Shown here one piece after another: positions 16,606-25,621 of a DNA stretch of 64,000 nucleotides. The notes under the pieces were generated by a model. That model saw only the letters and a program-made list of their open reading frames with translations, had not been told where the DNA came from and made no database searches. This DNA is from Clostridia bacterium (GTDB taxonomy: Bacteria; Bacillota; Clostridia; Lachnospirales; Anaerotignaceae): positions 1 through 64,000 of the forward strand of contig CAJTDC010000002.1 of the NCBI GenBank assembly GCA_910575055.1, written 5' to 3'. Positions within the stretch are counted from its first letter, which is position 1. The number at the start of each line of letters is the position of its first letter. The position numbers were made by a program, and so were the translations under genes.

Positions 16606-18516
16606 GTGTACCTATCATCAATACAAATTAAAAATTTTAGATGCTTTGATGATAATGAGCATGTTATTTGTTTTAATCCAGGTCTAACAATATTGGTTGG
16701 TGAAAATGATTCTGGCAAATCCACGATAATGGATGCCATAAGAATTGTTTTAGGAACTACAGATTTCAACTGGTTACGAATAGAAACGGACGATTTTCAT
16801 AATGAAGATACTTCTTTAGAAATTAAGATTATATGTAAATTTTCTGCTTTATTTGAAGAAGAGCAAGCAGCATTTTTAGAATGCCTTACATATGAAGAGG
16901 GAGAAAACGAAGTGTATCCGTGTCTGTACTTACACTGGACATGTAATTATTTAACTTCTTTTAAACCTGCACGTCCAATCTCTTCAATTTCAACAGGGAA
17001 AGATGGAAACGGGGCGGTGCCTTCCGCAGAAGCACGTGAATTGCTTCGAGTTACTTATCTGAGAGCATTAAGAGATGCCTATAGCGATATGCAGTCGGGC
17101 AGACATTCTCGATTGTCACAGATTATCCATAATATACCTAGTTTAATGGATGGAGAAGATAAGTTTGTGGATGGTATGGATTTACATGAATTGTCCTTAG
17201 TTGGCATTACAAACCTATCAAACAGTTTGCTCGAATCTCATAATGCTATTAAAATAGTTAATAATAGTTTGACTGAAATTTTAAGTAATCAAATGCTTTT
17301 AAAGCAAGATGTTGTTAAAACAAGATTTGAAGTAGCTGGTGTAAATAGCAATGATTTGCAGAAAGTAATAGCATTATTAGAGAAACTAGATTTATCTGTA
17401 GATAAAGATGAAAGCGCTATGCAAGGCAGAGTTGGTTTGGGAACAAGCAATATTATGAGTATGGCTTGTGAATTGCTTTTGCATAGAGAAGCAGAAACAG
17501 TAAAAAAATCCTCTTTTTTGTTAGTTGAGGAACCGGAGGCACATGTCCATGCTCAAAGACAGTTAAAACTAATTCAGTCACTGGAAAATGAAGCAGAAAG
17601 TAAAAATCAACAGATTATTATGACAACCCATTCGCCTCTATTAGCTTCAGTAGTTCAACTGAAAAATATAATCATGCTAAAGAACGGACAAGTGTTTCCT
17701 ATGGCTGAAGGTTACACTAAACTTGATCGAGGTGATTATAAATATTTGGAAAAATATCTGGATGCTACAAAGGCAAATTTATTCTTCGCAAGAAATGTTA
17801 TTATTGTTGAAGGACCAGGAGAAGCATTACTCATTCCAACAATTTCAAAATTAATGAATCGGAATTTCATAGACTTTGGAACTTCACTAGTAGATGTTAG
17901 AAGTACAGGATTACGTCGTTATGCAAAAATTTTTCAACGCAATGATGATAGCAAATTGGATGTGAAAGTTGCATGTGTAACGGATAGAGATGTAATGCCT
18001 AATTGTGCGCCTAAAATTTGTATAAATGAAAACTATACTTTAGATCCAGCTACATGGCCGAAAAAAGAAAATCGGAACTGGAGAGCAGAAGCTGATTTTA
18101 CTGAAGAAGAAGCTACATCTCATATCGATAAAATAGCACAAAAAGCCAATGGACAAAATGTATTAACATTTATTGCAGATCACTGGACATTAGAATATGA
18201 CTTAGCTTTTACAGGATTAGTCTATGATGAAATGAAAAAGGCGTTGATAAAAGCATTAGTTGAAGTAAGTTATGCAGCGAAAAATTGGGAAAATAAAATA
18301 AAAACTATAACAGAAAATATTGACAGACTTGAAACGATACAAGAAAAAGCTTCGTACTTTTATAGTTTCTTTGCTAAAAATACAACATCGAAAGCTGATT
18401 TTGCACAACAGTTTTCTTTCGAATTAGAAGAAAGTTACAGCGGTCATTCTAGTGAATTAGAACAGGCATTACCTCCATATTTGGTAAATGCTATCAAATA
18501 TGTTACAGAGGAATGA
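16606..18516 (+). CDS. class 2 OLD family nuclease, GajA-like
   Basis: The 636-residue protein has an ABC-type ATPase N-terminal part: Walker A GENDSGKST at residues 32-40, Walker B FLLVEEPEAHVH and an H-loop MTTHSPLLAS. A TOPRIM nuclease domain follows, with VIIVEGPGEALLIP and CVTDRDV. This is the OLD/Gabija GajA architecture. With the UvrD-like helicase 4 bp downstream it forms the two-gene Gabija-like arrangement, which in known systems cuts phage DNA when nucleotide pools fall. GTG 16606 is chosen, with AGGAGGGAG upstream. Confidence 0.85.
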   Translation: MYLSSIQIKNFRCFDDNEHVICFNPGLTILVGENDSGKSTIMDAIRIVLGTTDFNWLRIETDDFHNEDTSLEIKIICKFSALFEEEQAAFLECLTYEEGENEVYPCLYLHWTCNYLTSFKPARPISSISTGKDGNGAVPSAEARELLRVTYLRALRDAYSDMQSGRHSRLSQIIHNIPSLMDGEDKFVDGMDLHELSLVGITNLSNSLLESHNAIKIVNNSLTEILSNQMLLKQDVVKTRFEVAGVNSNDLQKVIALLEKLDLSVDKDESAMQGRVGLGTSNIMSMACELLLHREAETVKKSSFLLVEEPEAHVHAQRQLKLIQSLENEAESKNQQIIMTTHSPLLASVVQLKNIIMLKNGQVFPMAEGYTKLDRGDYKYLEKYLDATKANLFFARNVIIVEGPGEALLIPTISKLMNRNFIDFGTSLVDVRSTGLRRYAKIFQRNDDSKLDVKVACVTDRDVMPNCAPKICINENYTLDPATWPKKENRNWRAEADFTEEEATSHIDKIAQKANGQNVLTFIADHWTLEYDLAFTGLVYDEMKKALIKALVEVSYAAKNWENKIKTITENIDRLETIQEKASYFYSFFAKNTTSKADFAQQFSFELEESYSGHSSELEQALPPYLVNAIKYVTEE

Positions 18517-18520
18517 GAAC

Positions 18521-20449
18521 ATGGGAATTAAACGTTTAGAGCAAATACAAATCACAGATGAGGATATTGCATGGATTGAATCCATATTGGGATTTCAGTT
18601 TGATGATGATAGAATCAAAATCCTTAAAAATTTAGAGTCTAGAGATGTTCAGGCGTTTCCAGGCAGCGGAAAAACAACGATACTTGTTGCAAAATTAGCA
18701 ATTTTGGCAAAAAAATGGCCATATGTTAATTCGGGGATATGTGTTTTATCTCATACAAATGTGGCTAGAGAGGAAATAGAGGATCGCCTGGGAAATACCG
18801 ATATAGGAAAAAAACTTCTTTCGTATCCACATTTTATAGGAACAGTACACTCATTTTTTGATACCTTTGTTGCATTACTGTGGCTTCGATCAAAAGGTTA
18901 TTCCATAAATCTTATTGATTCTGATTTGGTAAAAAAATCTCGCTGGTTTATGTTACCTTTTGGAACAAGGGATTTCTTAGAAAGAAATCACAAGGATGAA
19001 CAAATTTGTGGTTACAATGGAAGTATTGGTCTTATTCAATGGGATAAGGAATGTAAAACCAAACAATACATTTTAGATGCAATAAATAAATCGCAAAAAA
19101 ATGGTAATTTTACATTTGACGAAATGCTACTGTATTCAAAGCAGGCGCTGGACGTAAGTGAGTCTCTGGCTATAGGGCTTCAACAGAGATTCCCCATAGT
19201 TTTTGTTGATGAAGCACAGGATACTAATTCTTTTCAATTAGAATTACTCAGTAAAGCTTTTCCACCAAAAAGCAATTTAACAATTGTACAGGGATTTGGT
19301 GATTGCAATCAAGCTATTTATAATTATGTAAATGAAGCGGTCGAAAAAATAGAGTTTCCAAGAGAAGGGCCTCTGATATTGAAAGAGAGTCAACGGTTCG
19401 ACAATAGGATAGCCAAACTTGCAAATACAGTAGCTGTTTCTGCAGATCAAATGTGCGGAATAGAGAATGTTTTTTCTGAGAGAAAAATTGATCATACAAT
19501 TTATTTATTTTCGAAAGATAAGGCTAAAGAAGTAATTGATCAGTTTGGTCAATTAGTTTTGGACACATTTTCAGATGAGGAACTGTTAAAATACAGCAAA
19601 AATGGTTGTTATGTTGTGGGGATGGTTCATGTCAAAAAGGATGAATTGACTCCTGAAAAACAATTTCCTAAAGGGATATTTGATTACTGGAAAGAATATG
19701 AAGCTGATAAGGCAAGTAAGAATCAGAATCCAAATCGTTTGATAGAGTATTTCAGAATAGCACATAAACGATTTAAAGAATCTAGCGAGATGTGTGTGTT
19801 TGTAGAATGGTGTGCAAAAGGTATTAGGCGGTTAATCAATAAGGCAGCAAATCAAAACTTAGTAGAAGCAACTAACAATCCATTAAAATCAATAATTAAG
19901 CAACTTCCAGCGGAAAAAGAAATGTTGATAAGGGGATATTTTTTAAAATTTTCAACTTTACCAATAACTACAGAAGATGATTGGAAGCAAATTATACCTG
20001 TTTTTGAGGACATCTTAAATGAGTTTGAATTAAAATTCAATAAAGCTACGAACAAGTTTTTGTCTTGGGTAGCGGAAATAAAATTATCTCAAGAGTGTAT
20101 ACCTGCAAGTACAAAAGCGTCACCCAACCATTACATATATAAAGATAATACTAGTGCTCGATGTGTTGATTTGGAATTTGGAAGTATTCACTCTGTAAAA
20201 GGAAGGACACAATTGGCAACACTGGTTTTGGAAACATATTCACGAACACATAATATAAAGTCAATACTCAAGTATTTGTGTGGCAAACCTCCCAAGTCTA
20301 TTGGAACAAATCAAGGTCGTTTAAAGTGTCAATATGTAGCAATGACAAGAGCAAAAGCATTAATATGCCTGGCCATACCAGTCGATTTTGTAAGTGAAAA
20401 AGAACAATGTATGTTGCGTGATATGGGGTGGAAAATTGTAGTAATATAA
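18521..20449 (+). CDS. UvrD/Rep-like helicase, GajB-like
   Basis: The 642-residue superfamily 1 helicase shows Walker A AFPGSGKTTI, motif II VFVDEAQDTN, GFGDCNQAIYNY (motif III), ESQRFDNRIA (motif IV), SIHSVKGRTQ (motif V) and YVAMTRAKAL (motif VI). ATG 18521 lies 4 bp after the OLD gene stop, with AGAGGAA upstream, and earlier in-frame starts lie inside that gene. Paired with an OLD nuclease it matches Gabija GajB, although it is longer than the roughly 490-residue prototype. It may alternatively belong to the wider OLD-UvrD pairs not tested as Gabija. Confidence 0.83.
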   Translation: MGIKRLEQIQITDEDIAWIESILGFQFDDDRIKILKNLESRDVQAFPGSGKTTILVAKLAILAKKWPYVNSGICVLSHTNVAREEIEDRLGNTDIGKKLLSYPHFIGTVHSFFDTFVALLWLRSKGYSINLIDSDLVKKSRWFMLPFGTRDFLERNHKDEQICGYNGSIGLIQWDKECKTKQYILDAINKSQKNGNFTFDEMLLYSKQALDVSESLAIGLQQRFPIVFVDEAQDTNSFQLELLSKAFPPKSNLTIVQGFGDCNQAIYNYVNEAVEKIEFPREGPLILKESQRFDNRIAKLANTVAVSADQMCGIENVFSERKIDHTIYLFSKDKAKEVIDQFGQLVLDTFSDEELLKYSKNGCYVVGMVHVKKDELTPEKQFPKGIFDYWKEYEADKASKNQNPNRLIEYFRIAHKRFKESSEMCVFVEWCAKGIRRLINKAANQNLVEATNNPLKSIIKQLPAEKEMLIRGYFLKFSTLPITTEDDWKQIIPVFEDILNEFELKFNKATNKFLSWVAEIKLSQECIPASTKASPNHYIYKDNTSARCVDLEFGSIHSVKGRTQLATLVLETYSRTHNIKSILKYLCGKPPKSIGTNQGRLKCQYVAMTRAKALICLAIPVDFVSEKEQCMLRDMGWKIVVI

Positions 20450-20590
20450 AAACTTCTAATTGAACAGATTATATAGGCAGTAAGTATATATGAGTTTATA
20501 TTTTGAAATAAAGAATATTATCCACTGTAAAATTAGTCAAAGGGTTTAGGCACTGGATTTAGATGCTATGGAAGGAGGAAATCAGAGAAT

Positions 20591-21469
20591 ATGGTTGATA
20601 CAAAAGAAAGAATTGCCCGTTCAAATATATACAGTATTTTCGGGAAGTTGATGAATAGGCTTATTGATAACAACGACGATGGTGAGGTTATTCTTAAAAA
20701 AGCAGGGTTATCAGCATTTGTAGAAGAATACGAAAATAGATTATGTCCTTATTGGTATAATAGAGGCTATCAAAATAAAAATGACCAGTATAATCCAGAG
20801 TACGTTTGTATGGCTATTTGTGAAAAAATAGAATCGGATGAAGAAGCACTCTTAACATTTTTAAATACGATTTTAGATTGTATCCATGAGATAGATGAAA
20901 AGCAGTATGAAAAGTTGTCAAATTATCTTAATGTAATAGGTTATGAAATGCTAAAGACGGTCGAAGATGACGACTATTGTGAAACAATAAACTATTCTCT
21001 TATTCCTTCTTCTGGAGGTGCACACCAGAGGAATTCTGATATTACATATTTGCGTTCTATGTTGCTAACGCATCATTCGGATTTGGTCATTCTTTATGAT
21101 GAAGCTATATCAAACTTTGGTGCAGGCCAGTATGTAAGCTGTATCGAAAACTGCAGATCGCTTTTTGAAAACTTCTTCAAAAAATTAGATACAGTTAATA
21201 ATGATTATATAAAGGGAATTCTTGCTGCAACCGGTGAAATAATTACTGCAAATGGAACACAGCTTACATCGATAAAAAAGATTTATACATACTGGATTGA
21301 TAATAAAAAAGGGGCAAATAGATTTCGTTTGTTTCAGACTATGTATAGCGTGATGTCTGGATTGGGAACTCATCACGAAGATGTAGCTAGCAAAGAAGAT
21401 GCATTACTATTGTTGAGATATGTAGAAGATTGTTTACTGTGGTGCTTTAGAAAAGGCATCAATTGCTGA
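20591..21469 (+). CDS. hypothetical protein of defence island, possibly HEPN-like C-terminus
   Basis: The 292-residue protein is mostly helical by composition and has no membrane segment. The C-terminal part (GLGTHHEDVASKEDALLLLRYVEDCLLWCFRK) resembles the tails of AbiJ/HEPN-type abortive-infection proteins. I cannot point to a sure RX4-6H motif. ATG 20591 follows AGGAGG by 12 bases. It lies between the OLD-UvrD pair and the SUKH-HNH pair, so a defence role is inferred from neighbours only. Confidence 0.55.
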   Translation: MVDTKERIARSNIYSIFGKLMNRLIDNNDDGEVILKKAGLSAFVEEYENRLCPYWYNRGYQNKNDQYNPEYVCMAICEKIESDEEALLTFLNTILDCIHEIDEKQYEKLSNYLNVIGYEMLKTVEDDDYCETINYSLIPSSGGAHQRNSDITYLRSMLLTHHSDLVILYDEAISNFGAGQYVSCIENCRSLFENFFKKLDTVNNDYIKGILAATGEIITANGTQLTSIKKIYTYWIDNKKGANRFRLFQTMYSVMSGLGTHHEDVASKEDALLLLRYVEDCLLWCFRKGINC

Positions 21470-21502
21470 GCATTTGTTAACATTGAGGAAGAGGTGAAAT
21501 CT

Positions 21503-21928
21503 ATGATTTCAGCAGAATTAAAAGGAATAGTTGATAAGTTTCATGAACAAGGAAAAATGAATTTCCTTCCTGAAACTTCTGAAGAAAAAATTACTTTATT
21601 TGAGAAAGAAAAAAACATAAGGCTTCCGGAGAAGTATAAGGAATGGTTATTGTTCTCTGATGGAGGAGAGTTTTTTTTGCCTGCAGGCATTCAGTTATAT
21701 GGTATTGAACATAAGCCGTTAATTAATATTGATAATAATGACAGACCTAGTGATGAGTATATTGTTATTGGTACATTGTCATCAGGAGACCCTATTCTCT
21801 GTGAAAAAGCTGGTGAGAAAATTATCATCTATAATCAAGAAGCTGGAAGAATCGAAGATGACGAAATCTATGATGATTTTATGGCTTTCCTGAATGATCT
21901 GTATGATTTGCTTGGCATAGGAGATTGA
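21503..21928 (+). CDS. SMI1/KNR4 (SUKH) family immunity protein
   Basis: The 141-residue protein has the SUKH pattern: EEKITLFEKEKNIRLPEKYKEWL, then SDGGEFFLPAGIQLYG, an IGTLSSGDPI strand and a helical end (DFMAFLNDLYDLLG). SUKH proteins neutralise nuclease toxins of polymorphic toxin systems. The gene lies 4 bp before an HNH nuclease toxin, the usual partner arrangement, so it is the likely immunity protein. ATG 21503 is preferred over an upstream in-frame GTG by the spacing from GAGG. Confidence 0.85.
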   Translation: MISAELKGIVDKFHEQGKMNFLPETSEEKITLFEKEKNIRLPEKYKEWLLFSDGGEFFLPAGIQLYGIEHKPLINIDNNDRPSDEYIVIGTLSSGDPILCEKAGEKIIIYNQEAGRIEDDEIYDDFMAFLNDLYDLLGIGD

Positions 21929-21932
21929 TTCT

Positions 21933-22850
21933 ATGTCAAGAAGAACAGCAGAATCTAACAAGGCAATTCTTGCGGCATGGAATAAAGAACAAGAACTTGT
22001 ACGAGAAGGTAAAGGTACTAGAGAGTGGACTCCTAAACAACAGCAGGATATTCTTGAAAAAGGCAAAGCCTATGATGATGACGGAATTGCTTTTCAGGGG
22101 CAGCATATGAAAAGCGCGGAAATGTATCCTGAATATCAAGGAGATCCTAGAAATATTCAATTCTTGACTAGGGAAGAACATCTAGAAGCTCATAACGGAA
22201 ATTGGAGAAATCCAACAAACTGGTACTTCAATCCGGTCACAAAGGAAAAAATTAACTTTGGGGATGGACCATTTATTCCATGTGAATCAATCCAATTACC
22301 TGAGCCAATTGTTCAAATAAATGTGTCACAAGGAAATAAGGTTGCCAAAGGATTAGAAGAAAAGAAAAACGAGATAAAGATAGAGAAACAATTTCAGACT
22401 AGCATAGAACATAAAGGAACTCCAATGATCAATAACCAGAAATCAAAACCTAAGCTTAAGAAAGGACTTGGTAACAGAGTTAGAAAAGTGGTAAATGCAG
22501 TTGTTGATTTTTCTAATTGTCATCCCGTTTTGACTAATATTGTAAAAATAGTAGGTGTTGTTGGTTTGGCAGCAGTCGCTGATGTGGCTTCAAAAAGTAG
22601 AAGTTTTGGTTCAGGAAACGATTCTGAAACTTATAACTATAATCCAGCAAGAGAAAATCGTAATAGTTCATTTGACGATGCTTATGGAGATGTATGTAAT
22701 GATGATACATCAGACAATGACTATTCTGCAGAACGATTATCTCCAAAAGAACATACTGTTCGACCTCATGGACAACATTATTACAAAAATGGGGAGCGTG
22801 TGTGGATCGAAAAAGATTTATACTCTCGTGGTGGAAAAAAAGACAAATAA
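21933..22850 (+). CDS. HNH nuclease toxin with C-terminal extension
   Basis: The 305-residue protein opens with the nuclease domain found at the tips of clostridial polymorphic toxins: WTPKQQQDILEKGK, DDDGIAFQGQHMKSAEMYP, GDPRNIQFLTREEHLEAHNG. The QHMKS, N and H residues match an HNH/GHH-type active site. A possible membrane segment (about residues 190-212, IVKIVGVVGLAAVADVA) follows, then a tail with SPKEHTVRPHGQHYYKNG. No N-terminal secretion or repeat domain is present, unlike full polymorphic toxins, so it is a free-standing toxin. It follows its probable SUKH immunity gene by 4 bp. Confidence 0.8.
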   Translation: MSRRTAESNKAILAAWNKEQELVREGKGTREWTPKQQQDILEKGKAYDDDGIAFQGQHMKSAEMYPEYQGDPRNIQFLTREEHLEAHNGNWRNPTNWYFNPVTKEKINFGDGPFIPCESIQLPEPIVQINVSQGNKVAKGLEEKKNEIKIEKQFQTSIEHKGTPMINNQKSKPKLKKGLGNRVRKVVNAVVDFSNCHPVLTNIVKIVGVVGLAAVADVASKSRSFGSGNDSETYNYNPARENRNSSFDDAYGDVCNDDTSDNDYSAERLSPKEHTVRPHGQHYYKNGERVWIEKDLYSRGGKKDK

Positions 22851-22919
22851 TCAAAACAACTCTCACAACCATCATGGCTGGGATGGGGAGTTTATGCTTA
22901 TCTATTAGATATGTAACAA

Positions 22920-23141
22920 AAAGTAGTCAATGATATTTTATGGTCTTCAGATGAGAAGCCGACAATTGGTCTGCTATTGGTAAAGGGAAAAAAATATAAC
23001 CATAGTAGAGTATTCTCTTGCGAGATATCAGAATCCAATTGACATTGCAGAATGGAAAAATCAGATTGCGGAAGCACTGCCTGAAAAATTGCGAGAAGGG
23101 GTCTTCCGTCTATTGAGGAAACCGACAAGGAGTTGGAGTAA
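22920..23141 (+). pseudogene. DUF1016 (YhcG-type PDDEXK nuclease) remnant
   Basis: Across frames the stretch encodes pieces typical of the C-terminal part of DUF1016 nucleases: VNDILWSSDEKPTIGLLLVKG, then IVEYSLARYQNPIDIAEW, then LPEKLREG, then LPSIEETDKELE and stop. At least two frame changes separate them, and the N-terminal part is gone. It is a decayed nuclease gene within the defence island. Nothing else is seen between 22851 and 23300. Confidence 0.65.
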
Positions 23142-23306
23142 TAGTGCGACGGATCGTTACACTATTATAGAGGGTGTGATTCATAGTTAAGTTTGACGTT
23201 CCGCCAAGAGCAAATTCTGCTTTGAGGGAATTTGAATTGCACACTCAACACATATAGAAACAGTATGTATTTTATGGAAAAATGATAAAAAATAATATTA
23301 ATATTA

Positions 23307-23336
23307 CATATCCCCTATATTATACTAGGGGATATG
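23307..23336 (-). terminator. terminator for the McrB-like fragment gene
   Basis: CATATCCCCTA pairs with TAGGGGATATG around an 8-base loop. Read on the minus strand it follows the gene at 23369-23929 and precedes a T-rich run. Confidence 0.6.
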
Positions 23337-23368
23337 TATGATATTTTCCAAAATAGTCAAATGCTACA

Positions 23369-23929
23369 TCATCTAATTGTTTTGTTATTATATTGAAATT
23401 CACATCCATCAATCAAATTATCAATAGAACCATTATGTTTTGGATTATAATCACTATTTAATTCTGTAGCAACATCTTTGTAGAGCTGATATTTATAAAT
23501 ATAATATTTATCTGGAAACATTAACCAGAGATATATGCTAATGGTATATATATTTTGATAGTGTTGTTTCCAGTTACCATCATCATATTTTTGTCTAATA
23601 GTTTCAGCAGCATTTTGAAATGTGATAATACGTTCTGAAAGAGCAATCTGTTCATCAAATAAATTATAAAACATTTGACGGGTAGCTTTATCATCAGCTT
23701 TAGCAAAATTTATTATCATTGCTCTAGGATAAAAGTATTTTGATGTAAGTAAATTTGCTGTTTCTTTTGTAGCATATTCAAACATTTCACTAAAATTTTC
23801 TGCTTCTATATTCCAATGAGATTGAAAATGTTTTATTGCTTGCCATTTATATTTTTCTTCATTCCAATGAATTTTAAAATGTTTTTTATATTCTGTAAGT
23901 ATTGAATTTAATTTATTTATATCAATCAT
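23369..23929 (-). CDS. isolated McrB-type N-terminal domain protein
   Basis: The 186-residue protein matches the N-terminal module that precedes the AAA GTPase/ATPase part of McrB-like restriction proteins: KHFQSHWNIEAENFSEMFEYA, YFYPRAMIINFAKAD, then ISIYLWLMFPDKYYIYKY. It stops in-frame where the motor domain would begin. Either a stand-alone domain or the stump of a truncated type IV restriction gene is possible. It closes the defence island next to yacL, on the opposite strand to the toxin and nuclease genes. Confidence 0.6.
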   Translation of the reverse strand: MIDINKLNSILTEYKKHFKIHWNEEKYKWQAIKHFQSHWNIEAENFSEMFEYATKETANLLTSKYFYPRAMIINFAKADDKATRQMFYNLFDEQIALSERIITFQNAAETIRQKYDDGNWKQHYQNIYTISIYLWLMFPDKYYIYKYQLYKDVATELNSDYNPKHNGSIDNLIDGCEFQYNNKTIR

Positions 23930-23982
23930 TTTATGTTTCTCCTAAAATAATATATATTTTTTAATTTCTATTAATTATAAAA

Positions 23983-24013
23983 CCCTCTCTTTATTTATTG
24001 TAAAAAGAGAGGG
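23983..24013 (-). terminator. terminator of yacL
   Basis: CCCTCTCTTT faces AAAAGAGAGGG with a short loop. On the minus strand it lies just after the yacL stop and is followed by a T-run. Confidence 0.8.
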
Positions 24014-24026
24014 CTTAATTTTATAA

Positions 24027-25106
24027 TTATGACACAACCATTGCAATTTTAGTAAATATCATTCTGCCAGCTGCTGTTTGTAAAACACTTGTTACAACAA
24101 CATTTTTTGTTTCACCAATAAAACGGTTGCCGCCTTCTACAACAATCATAGTACCATCATTCAAATAGCCGATACCCTGTCCATTTTCTTTTCCTGCTTT
24201 TATAACAGTTACCTGCATTTCTTCACCCGGTAATACGACTGGTTTAATTGCATTTGCTAATTCGTTGATATTTAATACACGAACACCTTGAAATTCTGCT
24301 ACTTTATTCAAATTGAAATCATTTGTTACAACAAAAGCATCCATTTTTTCACCCATTTTTAATAGTTTTGTATCTACTTCTAATGCTTCTTTTGGGTCAT
24401 AATCTACAATTTCTACTGGTACAGAAAGCTGCTTTTGAATTTCATTGAGTATGTCTAATCCACGTCTTCCTCTATTTCTTTTTAAAGAGTCAGAAGAATC
24501 GGCAATATGACGCAGTTCTTCTAAAACAAAATTAGGAATCAATATTTTTCCCTCAATAAAACCTGTTTGCAGTAAATCTAATATTCTGCCATCTATAATG
24601 ACACTAGTATCTAATATTTTAGGTCTACCATATGCAACAATATTTTTTTTAGAGTCAGGATTTGCTAATACATTTTTTAAATTACTGACATTGATTTCGT
24701 CTTTCTTTTTGCGTGCAACACGAAAACCCAAAAAGCCAAGTACAATATTTAATAATATAATAATACCTGTTCCTAAAGGGCCAAAACCATTAAATGCAAT
24801 ACCGATTAAATTTGCTATAGCAAGTCCTATAATACAACCTAATAAACTGAAACTTAATTCTTTTAAATTCATTTTAACCAGTTTTTCTTCTGTCCTTGCC
24901 ATTTGTGTCATAATTTTATTTGTGACAGCAGAGGAAAAAAGAAAATAAAAAATAAGGCCAAGTACAATAGAAATCACCACAGGCACATAAAATGGTACAA
25001 TGTGGTTCATACGAAATAAGTCTAGCAGATACAACAAATGAAATATCGCAAAAAATGCTGCTGTAACAATCAAACTGATTACAATTCCCAATAATCTTTT
25101 CAACAT
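24027..25106 (-). CDS. yacL: PIN/TRAM domain membrane protein YacL
   Basis: The 359-residue protein has four N-terminal membrane segments (within about residues 5-130). A PIN nuclease-like domain follows, with ILDTSVIIDGRILDL and later VVTNDFNLNKVAE, and then a C-terminal TRAM domain (GEEMQVTVIKAGKENGQGIGYL). YacL proteins of Firmicutes are widely conserved and usually neighbour carD and ispD, as here. The PIN acidic residues are present, so RNA cleavage is possible, but its substrate is not known to me. Confidence 0.9.
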   Translation of the reverse strand: MLKRLLGIVISLIVTAAFFAIFHLLYLLDLFRMNHIVPFYVPVVISIVLGLIFYFLFSSAVTNKIMTQMARTEEKLVKMNLKELSFSLLGCIIGLAIANLIGIAFNGFGPLGTGIIILLNIVLGFLGFRVARKKKDEINVSNLKNVLANPDSKKNIVAYGRPKILDTSVIIDGRILDLLQTGFIEGKILIPNFVLEELRHIADSSDSLKRNRGRRGLDILNEIQKQLSVPVEIVDYDPKEALEVDTKLLKMGEKMDAFVVTNDFNLNKVAEFQGVRVLNINELANAIKPVVLPGEEMQVTVIKAGKENGQGIGYLNDGTMIVVEGGNRFIGETKNVVVTSVLQTAAGRMIFTKIAMVVS

Positions 25107-25138
25107 ATCACCTCCCCCATAATAGTGTTATTAAAATA

Positions 25139-25621
25139 TTAACAATTTAACACTAAATTTGCAAGTAATTCTTCTGCTTTTTCTGTGTCAATTTCATAAG
25201 AGTATATAATTTCACTCAAAACAATTTGCTTTGCTGTATTTAATAACTTTTTTTCTATACTAGAAAGTTTTTTTCTTTTTTCTCTTTCATTTAAATTTTT
25301 TACAACTTCTGTAACCATATCTAATTTACCAGTTTTTAATTTTTCTAAATTATCTTTATAACGTAAACTCCAATTTTCTGGCATAATAATGTTTTTTGAA
25401 CCAACATACTCTAATGCTTTTACTACCTCTTCTTTATTTGCTACTGCTCTTACTCCTAACTGTTCTGACTTATTTGCAATTAAACGAATTTTTAAATTAT
25501 TTTTAGGAATTTGTATGATATAATACATTTCTAGTTTTGTTCCATGAAAATCTTGCTCTATATTTTCTACAACGCCAGCACCATACATAGGATAAACCAC
25601 TTTTTCACCAATTTGAAACAT
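25139..25621 (-). CDS. carD: CarD/CdnL family transcriptional regulator
   Basis: The 160-residue protein starts MFQIGEKVVYPMYGAGVVENIEQ, the RNA-polymerase-interacting Tudor-like domain. A helical DNA-binding part follows (NLNEREKRKKLSSIEKKLL). CarD proteins bind the RNA polymerase beta subunit and stabilise open complexes. The start at 25621 has AAAGGAG upstream; an in-frame ATG at 25642 lies before that site. It sits 32 bp before yacL and likely shares its transcript. Confidence 0.9.
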   Translation of the reverse strand: MFQIGEKVVYPMYGAGVVENIEQDFHGTKLEMYYIIQIPKNNLKIRLIANKSEQLGVRAVANKEEVVKALEYVGSKNIIMPENWSLRYKDNLEKLKTGKLDMVTEVVKNLNEREKRKKLSSIEKKLLNTAKQIVLSEIIYSYEIDTEKAEELLANLVLNC

